This document shows positions 13,875 through 18,823 of a DNA stretch of 18,823 nt, piece after piece. Origin of the DNA: Flavobacterium sp. (GTDB taxonomy: Bacteria > Bacteroidota > Bacteroidia > Flavobacteriales > Flavobacteriaceae); the NCBI RefSeq assembly GCF_020217025.1, contig NZ_JAIWOF010000127.1, positions 1 to 18,823 on the forward strand, written 5' to 3'. The translations under genes and the position numbers were made by a program. Numbering within the stretch: the first letter of the stretch is position 1; each line of letters opens with the position of its first letter. The notes beneath the pieces were generated by a model. It ran no database searches. It had not been told where the DNA came from and saw only the letters and a list, made by a program, of their open reading frames with translations.

Positions 13875-14896
13875 CATTTGTTGGATGTTCTCTTTATCAT
13901 ATATACATTTCCATTTTATTAGCACACCAAGCAAAAAAGGAAGGTAAAAAATCATTATTGATTGTAATTAATGATAGAGTTGAAAATATTGAAAAACTTA
14001 TCCCTAAAATAAATGAATTACAATTGTTTGAATCTGTTTTGTCAATAAAGAGTTACTCTATTTTAACAGATTTTAAAAAAAATTTAGGACTTTTTAATTA
14101 TATTTTCAACAGGGAGAAAGGTTTAGTTGCGCTATTTGAAAAAACTAACCCAATTTTAGTTGAGAATGATTTTTTTATAAGAAATTCTGAAATTAATTTA
14201 TTTCATGTTGTAAGAACTAGAGCCTATTTTTTAATAAAATATCCTAATAATTTATTTAGAATGGTAGAAGAAGGATTAGGTACCTATTTGCATAGAATGC
14301 CTAAATCTAGATATTTAAAAAGAAAATATTTAATTAAGTTTCCAATTTTAATGGGCTATGATAAGCAAGTTAAAGAAATTTTAGTACAGCATCCTGAGAA
14401 CATGAAGGATCAGTTTTTGAGAAATAAATCTGTAAAAATGGATTTAAATTTATTACAACAAAATTTATCAGAAATTGAAAAAAAACAATTGATTAATTGC
14501 TTTTTAGGAGATGAAATTACATTTTCTCAGGAGAAAAAAATGATATTAATAACACAGCCTTTGTCTGAAGACGGGCATTTAACAGAAAATGTAAAAATTA
14601 AGCTTTATAAAAAAGTTGTTGAAAAAGCAATAAGTGAGGGTTACAAAGTTTACATAAAACAACATCCAAGAGAAACTACCGATTATACAAAATTGTTGTC
14701 AGATGTTTCCTTTATACCCAAATTATTTCCAATAGAGCTGCTAAATTTATCTAAGGACTTTTCGTTTGACTTAGGATTTACTTTTTATTCAAGTTCATTA
14801 GAAAACTTACAGAATATTAAAAAGAAAGTTGTTTTAGGTATGGAAAACCTCAATAAAATAAATGATATCCTAGAAAATGATATAGGTTTTCTTTAA
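13865..14896 (+). CDS. Glycosyltransferase with sialyltransferase-like motifs (GT52/polysialyltransferase-like)
   Basis: The 343-residue soluble protein shows three short motifs, in order, that recur in bacterial sialyltransferases of families GT38/GT52: an acidic-Glu-Gly motif E135-E136-G137 in RMVEEGLGTYLHR, an HP motif H267-P268 in VYIKQHPRETTDY preceded by LITQPLSEDGH (228-238), and a Ser-rich motif S309-S311 in FTFYSSSLENL. These residues bind acceptor and CMP in characterised enzymes. A gene for CMP-sialate synthesis (neuA) lies 2.7 kb away, which supports the same sugar. The enzyme probably transfers sialic acid to a surface glycan from the cytoplasmic face. Confidence in a glycosyltransferase is good; the exact donor is inferred. 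The gene ends 1 bp before the convergent YejM-like gene and is A+T-rich. Confidence 0.72.
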   Translation: MNQTFVGCSLYHIYISILLAHQAKKEGKKSLLIVINDRVENIEKLIPKINELQLFESVLSIKSYSILTDFKKNLGLFNYIFNREKGLVALFEKTNPILVENDFFIRNSEINLFHVVRTRAYFLIKYPNNLFRMVEEGLGTYLHRMPKSRYLKRKYLIKFPILMGYDKQVKEILVQHPENMKDQFLRNKSVKMDLNLLQQNLSEIEKKQLINCFLGDEITFSQEKKMILITQPLSEDGHLTENVKIKLYKKVVEKAISEGYKVYIKQHPRETTDYTKLLSDVSFIPKLFPIELLNLSKDFSFDLGFTFYSSSLENLQNIKKKVVLGMENLNKINDILENDIGFL

Positions 14897-14897
14897 T

Positions 14898-16730
14898 TTA
14901 TTTATAAAACTTTCTTATTTCGTTCATTGTTTGTAATAGATATTCACTATTTGGTTCTTCATTTAGGACGTTTAAATTATTGTCAACAACGTCTAATAAA
15001 CCTGATGTGTAAATATTGGTTATTCTATTAGTTTCTACTATAGCAAATTTTTGATTATAACCACAAATGAAAAAATCCCTTTTAGAAGTGTCAAACAAGC
15101 TTTTTCCTGAAGAATACTCTTTAGGACTATTGTTTACTCCTAAATAATTGCTCATAATTGTGGGGGCTATATCATAATGTAGCGTAAGATGATTGTATTT
15201 TTTTGGAGCTTTATTAAAATCATATAATATAAAGGGTGTGTTGATTTGATATTTTGAAAAATTCCCCCCATGCTGCCAGTATCCTTTTTTAGAATCATTA
15301 AATTCTTGTCCGTGATCAGAAGTTATAATTATAATAGTGTTTTCTAATTTGTTCTTTTTATCAAGTTGCGATATGATTTTTCCGATTAAATCATCAACAT
15401 AATGTAAACAATTTTTATACCTGTTAATTAGTGGTTTAGGGTCGTAATCATCATCAAAAGCTAAATAATCAACTTTGTCAAGATACGGTTTAAATGGAGC
15501 TTTGTAGTTTTTAGGGAAATCAAAACCATGTGCAGCATCAAAAAATAAGAAACCAAAAAACGGATTTTTTTGATTGTAATTTTCAATATAGTTGGTCCAA
15601 GAATTAAAAATACTCATGTCTCTTTCCGCAGGTGAATTACCATCAGTATTTAATTTAAGATTTTTCACTTTGGTAAAAACATTTTTATTAAAAGGAGGAT
15701 TTTCAACAGTAGAACTACTTAATATATTGACGTTATATTTTTGTTTTATAAATTGATCAATCATGACCGGACCTTTATTTATTCCTGTAAATGAGTCAAA
15801 ATAAGTTGCTGGAATTCCATAAAACATGGAGAAAATACCTCCTGTAGTCATGTTTGATCCGCTTTTATGATTGGTAAATTCTTGTGCGGATTTTTTAAAA
15901 TTATAGATGTTTGGAGTTATCTCTTCAGTTAAATAATCATATCTCCACGAGTCAATTACAATTAAAAGAATGTTTTTATTAGTTGTATTATTACTATCTA
16001 TATTTTTTAATGGATAATTTATAGTTTTAGATTCTGTTTCTATTGCGATTTCATTTTTAGACAAATCTTTATTTACAAGATTTAATTTTATAAATAAATT
16101 TTCTGCAGTTAAAGGATAATAAGCAGGAAATAAATTTTTAGTTTGAGTAATTTGTCTGTAACTATTTGCGTCAGACCATGCAAATCCGATATGAGAAACT
16201 AAAACAACTATTACGAAAGTAAATGAAGAAGTTTTTATAATTTTTCTAAATTTATTGTTCTCAAAAGAAATTCTATTAATCAACATGAATAGTAATAGTT
16301 GAAAACCAACAACTCCAATAATAAATAAAAATGCAGTAATGTAATTTTCATTTGAAAATTGAAAAATATCACTTGCTCTTTTGCCAAATGCCAATTTAAA
16401 AACCATTGGCGATAGATGGTACCTAAATTGACTAAAAACAATGGTATCTAATTTAACTAGAATTAAAAGTAAACTAGAAGATATAATATTTATAAATTTT
16501 GTAAGTAATATTCTTTTTGAAACAAAAAATAGTAAAAGAGAAAGAAACAAAGGAATACTACTTAAAACTGCAAAATGACCAATTTGTGAAATAATAATAA
16601 ATATATTTGCATTTATTGAATTTACGTTGTCAACAAAATCATAATACTTTATTGAAATTATCAATGTCAATAAAGTATTTACTAAAAAAATGAAAAATAA
16701 TTTTATTGGAAAAATTGTTTTGGAATGCAT
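14898..16730 (-). CDS. YejM/PbgA-like membrane sulfatase-fold protein
   Basis: The 610-residue inner-membrane protein has about five N-terminal transmembrane helices (~10-30, 43-70, 78-95, 130-150, 168-186), then the linker HIGFAWSDANSYRQITQTKN (180-199). This parallels 'ASHVVYIWADANFYRPITM' of E. coli YejM (PbgA/LapC), which senses lipid A and controls LPS synthesis. A periplasmic alkaline-phosphatase/sulfatase domain follows. Unlike E. coli YejM, where much of the metal site is degraded, this protein retains a plausible full set: D260 (LLIVIDSWRYDYL), T295/T296 (SNMTTGGIFSMFYG), D472-H473 (ITSDHGQEF) and H487 (WQHGGNF). It could therefore be catalytically active, for example as a phospho-group transferase or phosphatase. 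The comparison rests on memory of the E. coli sequence. It is A+T-rich. Confidence 0.85.
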   Translation of the reverse strand: MHSKTIFPIKLFFIFLVNTLLTLIISIKYYDFVDNVNSINANIFIIISQIGHFAVLSSIPLFLSLLLFFVSKRILLTKFINIISSSLLLILVKLDTIVFSQFRYHLSPMVFKLAFGKRASDIFQFSNENYITAFLFIIGVVGFQLLLFMLINRISFENNKFRKIIKTSSFTFVIVVLVSHIGFAWSDANSYRQITQTKNLFPAYYPLTAENLFIKLNLVNKDLSKNEIAIETESKTINYPLKNIDSNNTTNKNILLIVIDSWRYDYLTEEITPNIYNFKKSAQEFTNHKSGSNMTTGGIFSMFYGIPATYFDSFTGINKGPVMIDQFIKQKYNVNILSSSTVENPPFNKNVFTKVKNLKLNTDGNSPAERDMSIFNSWTNYIENYNQKNPFFGFLFFDAAHGFDFPKNYKAPFKPYLDKVDYLAFDDDYDPKPLINRYKNCLHYVDDLIGKIISQLDKKNKLENTIIIITSDHGQEFNDSKKGYWQHGGNFSKYQINTPFILYDFNKAPKKYNHLTLHYDIAPTIMSNYLGVNNSPKEYSSGKSLFDTSKRDFFICGYNQKFAIVETNRITNIYTSGLLDVVDNNLNVLNEEPNSEYLLQTMNEIRKFYK

Positions 16731-16743
16731 ATTTTATTTTTTG

Positions 16744-16774
16744 CAAAAATAAAGCATAGTTGTTGATTATTAAC
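16744..16774 (-). promoter_or_regulatory. Promoter-like element for the YejM-like gene
   Basis: The minus strand reads TATTTTTG at 16751-16744, an exact TAnnTTTG match, 14 nt upstream of the ATG at 16730. Twenty-two bp further up is ATG (16776-16774 region), a weak -33. The same gap (16731-16816) must also hold the promoter of the divergent Kdo-kinase-like gene, which I could not locate. Confidence 0.4.
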
Positions 16775-16816
16775 ATAAATTTAGTATTAAGTTAATTTAA
16801 TTTTAAAATATTTTAA

Positions 16817-17581
16817 ATGAAGTATTTAATTCATAACAAGTTTAAAGATTTTCAAGAAAGGATTGTTTTTTTTATTGATCATTTTTTAATCGAAGGAAAA
16901 ATTCTTGTTAACGGACAAAGAAATATAATTAAACTATTTGAATTTGAAGAAATTACGCTCAGTATTAAATCGTTTAAAAAACCAAATTTAATTAACAAAA
17001 TAGTTTATCGATACTTTAGAAAATCAAAAGCATGTCGCTCCTTCGAATTTGCTTCAAAATTGATGGAAATGCAAATAGGAACTCCTCAACCCGTCGCTTT
17101 TTTCGAAAATTATGATTTCATTGGACTTAAAGATAGTTATTACGTTTGTGAACATTTAGAAAATGTATTCGAATTCAGAGAAATTGTCCAAAATGAAGCT
17201 TTTGAAAACCGAGATTTTATTATTAGAAAGTTTGCCCAATTTACCTTTGAAATGCACGAAAAAGGCATTGAGTTTTTAGATCATTCACCTGGAAATACTC
17301 TAATTCGAAAAAATAACGACGGAAGTTATTCCTTTTTTTTGGTGGATTTGAACCGAATGCAATTTCATGAAACTATGAATTTTCAAACCCGAATGAAGAA
17401 TTTATCAAAGATTACACATAAGAAGGACATGATTGCAGTAATGAGTAACGAATATGCCAAACTTTCAGGTGATGATGAAAATACAGTTTTTGAAACCATG
17501 TGGAAACTAACTTCTGATTTCCAATATCGATTTCATCGAAAAAAAAGAATTAAAAAGAAATTAAAGTTCTGGAAAAAGTAA
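16817..17581 (+). CDS. Lipopolysaccharide (Kdo) kinase-like protein
   Basis: The 254-residue protein has the protein-kinase-like fold of the KdkA/WaaP/InaA group, which phosphorylates LPS inner-core sugars. Visible elements are a candidate ATP lysine K51 (LSIKSFKK), E77 in CRSFEFASKLMEMQIGTPQPVAFFE (74-98), the catalytic loop D155-H-S-P-G-N160 in IEFLDHSPGNTLI, and the metal-binding aspartate D177 in FLVDLNRMQF. The C-terminus is strongly basic (KKRIKKKLKFWKK), which suits contact with the membrane or LPS phosphates. From memory, flavobacterial homologues are annotated as 'Kdo domain containing'. It precedes neuA by 42 bp and is divergent from the YejM-like gene, so it belongs to the same surface-glycan neighbourhood. 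The substrate is inferred. Confidence 0.85.
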   Translation: MKYLIHNKFKDFQERIVFFIDHFLIEGKILVNGQRNIIKLFEFEEITLSIKSFKKPNLINKIVYRYFRKSKACRSFEFASKLMEMQIGTPQPVAFFENYDFIGLKDSYYVCEHLENVFEFREIVQNEAFENRDFIIRKFAQFTFEMHEKGIEFLDHSPGNTLIRKNNDGSYSFFLVDLNRMQFHETMNFQTRMKNLSKITHKKDMIAVMSNEYAKLSGDDENTVFETMWKLTSDFQYRFHRKKRIKKKLKFWKK

Positions 17582-17623
17582 TACCTTTTATATGTTTAAC
17601 ATCGTTTTATTGTAAAATTAAAA

Positions 17624-18286
17624 ATGAAAACTATAGCCATAATCCCAGCACGAGGCGGATCCAAACGTTTACCTGGGAAAAATACAAAACTATTGGGCGA
17701 AATTCCTTTGTTGGCCCACAGTATTCTATATGCCAAACAGCATAATTTTATCCATGCGGTTTATGTTTCTACCGATGATGTTGTTATTAAAGAAATAGCT
17801 TTGCAATATGGAGCTATAGTTATTGATAGACCTCAAGCACTTTCGGGTGATTTGGAGCCTACTGTTTCTGCTTTAAAACATGTTTTAGAATCAATTGATG
17901 AAATAATTGAAAATGTAATTTTATTACAAGCTACCAATCCACTGCGACCACAAAATTTACTACAAAATGCTTTTGCGATTTTTCAAGAACAACAGACAAA
18001 TAGTCTGTTTACCGTTTCGCGCAGTCATCATAAATTAGGAAAAATTATAAATAATAGATTTATTCCTTATAACTATGAAGTGGGGCAACGTAGTCAAGAT
18101 TTAGAGCCCTTATATTATGAAAATGGGTTGCTTTATATTTCAAAATCATCCGTTATACTAAATAATGAAATCATTACAAAAGATGCTTTTCCGTTAGAAG
18201 TAAATCATCCTTTTGCTAATGTAGATATCGATACACAAGAAGACTTTGATTATGCAGAGTATTTGCTTAACAAAAAGAACTTTTAA
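17624..18286 (+). CDS. neuA: CMP-N-acetylneuraminate (acylneuraminate) cytidylyltransferase
   Basis: The enzyme joins CTP to sialic acid to give CMP-sialic acid, the donor for sialyltransferases. The 220-residue product matches NeuA in length and motifs: [15 protein letters not shown] (6-20), the CTP-binding N-terminus; VSTDD (48-52); [10 protein letters not shown] (100-109); YENG (165-168); and the metal-binding [13 protein letters not shown] (201-213). The equivalent enzymes for legionaminic or pseudaminic acid have similar motifs, so sugar specificity rests on the neighbouring synthase, which looks like a true Neu5Ac synthase. It lies 31 bp before neuB, in the same direction. Confidence 0.93.
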   Translation: MKTIAIIPARGGSKRLPGKNTKLLGEIPLLAHSILYAKQHNFIHAVYVSTDDVVIKEIALQYGAIVIDRPQALSGDLEPTVSALKHVLESIDEIIENVILLQATNPLRPQNLLQNAFAIFQEQQTNSLFTVSRSHHKLGKIINNRFIPYNYEVGQRSQDLEPLYYENGLLYISKSSVILNNEIITKDAFPLEVNHPFANVDIDTQEDFDYAEYLLNKKNF

Positions 18287-18317
18287 CCCATTATCTAACA
18301 CTTTAAACCAAATAAAA

Positions 18318-18823
18318 ATGAATCCCTACATAGAAATAGCAGGAAGAAAAATAGGACCCGATTTTCCACCATTAGTTATCGCTGAAATCGGAATTAATCA
18401 CGAAGGCTCTTTGCAAGTAGCTAAAGAAATGGTAGATGCTGCACATAGAGCAGGAGTTGAGGTCGTGAAACACCAAACTCATATTGTGGCTGACGAAATG
18501 AGTGGTGCTGCCAAAAAAGTTATTCCAGGCAATGCCGATGTTTCCATTTACGAAATTATGGAACGTTGTGCTTTAAACGAAGAAGACGAATTAGAATTGA
18601 AAAATTACGTGGAAAGTAAAGGTATGATTTTCATTTCAACTCCTTTCTCGCGAGCTGCAGCCGAGCGTTTGAAAAAGTTTGATATTCCAGCTTATAAAAT
18701 TGGTTCTGGAGAATGTAATAATTATCCATTATTGGAGCATATTGCTTCTTTTGGAAAACCTGTTATTTTAAGTACGGGTATGAATACCATAGCAAGTATT
18801 CAAAAAGCGGTAGCTATTTTTGA
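18318..18823 (+). CDS. neuB: N-acetylneuraminate synthase, 5' part (runs off the right edge)
   Basis: I translated this frame by hand: ATG at 18318, open for 168 codons to the window edge with no stop. The enzyme condenses N-acetylmannosamine with phosphoenolpyruvate to make Neu5Ac. The TIM-barrel N-terminus is complete: [20 protein letters not shown] (21-40), [14 protein letters not shown] (49-62, including K51 and Q53), [18 protein letters not shown] (69-86), [14 protein letters not shown] (105-118) and [14 protein letters not shown] (127-140). It is strikingly similar, by memory, to Neu5Ac synthases of pathogenic Proteobacteria such as Neisseria meningitidis NeuB, more so than to legionaminic or pseudaminic acid synthases. 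The C-terminal antifreeze-like SAF domain is beyond the window. Confidence 0.93.
   Translation, partial: MNPYIEIAGRKIGPDFPPLVIAEIGINHEGSLQVAKEMVDAAHRAGVEVVKHQTHIVADEMSGAAKKVIPGNADVSIYEIMERCALNEEDELELKNYVESKGMIFISTPFSRAAAERLKKFDIPAYKIGSGECNNYPLLEHIASFGKPVILSTGMNTIASIQKAVAIF

Noticed and set aside
16731..16816. Plus-strand promoter for the Kdo-kinase-like gene
   Set aside because: A TAAATTTA string is present, but the only nearby TTG is about 10 bp away, so spacing does not fit a Bacteroidota promoter.

Overview
This 18.8 kb window looks like chromosomal DNA from a member of the Flavobacteriaceae, most likely Flavobacterium or a close relative. The evidence is the low G+C content, several upstream elements matching the Bacteroidota promoter form (TTTG, a 19-23 bp spacer, then TAnnTTTG), and the protein families present: a plasmid pRiA4b ORF-3 family protein, 2TM-domain proteins, a LytS/LytTR sensory pair, a GxxExxY protein and a Kdo-kinase-like protein. 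No rRNA, tRNA or CRISPR array was seen, and there is no gene-free stretch longer than about 300 bases.

Layout. Positions 1-498 (minus) hold the 5' part of a TetR-like regulator with a well-formed promoter. Positions 636-3200 (minus) hold an AT-rich orphan gene, a 37-kDa nucleoid-associated protein (NdpA family) and an acidic-tailed pRiA4b ORF-3 family protein. Positions 3282-6097 (minus) form a likely operon of a CLC anion channel/transporter, an HPP-family membrane protein (overlapping by 4 bp) and glutaminase glsA. Positions 6336-9501 (plus) form a signalling operon: a secreted TPR-like protein, a LytS-type histidine kinase with a C-terminal 2TM domain, a free-standing 2TM protein and a LytTR response regulator. 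Positions 9498-11328 (minus) hold a CDP-alcohol phosphatidyltransferase and heme A synthase.

Positions 11403-13823 (minus) hold two tRNA-maturation genes, a threonylcarbamoyladenylate synthase and the CCA-adding enzyme. Between them sits a 432 bp unit (12825-13256) bounded by a perfect 18 bp inverted repeat and almost completely filled by one small PD-(D/E)XK-nuclease-like GxxExxY gene. This unit lies 6 nt from the upstream stop codon and 6 nt from the downstream start codon, and is the most unusual object in the window.

From 13865 to the right edge the genes concern the cell surface: a glycosyltransferase with bacterial-sialyltransferase-like motifs, a YejM/PbgA-like membrane sulfatase-fold protein that keeps its metal-binding residues, a lipopolysaccharide (Kdo) kinase-like protein, CMP-sialate synthetase neuA, and the beginning of N-acetylneuraminate synthase neuB. 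Together they suggest that the organism makes sialic acid, activates it with CMP and attaches it to a lipopolysaccharide or capsule glycan. The 13865-16730 part is visibly richer in A+T than the housekeeping genes to its left.
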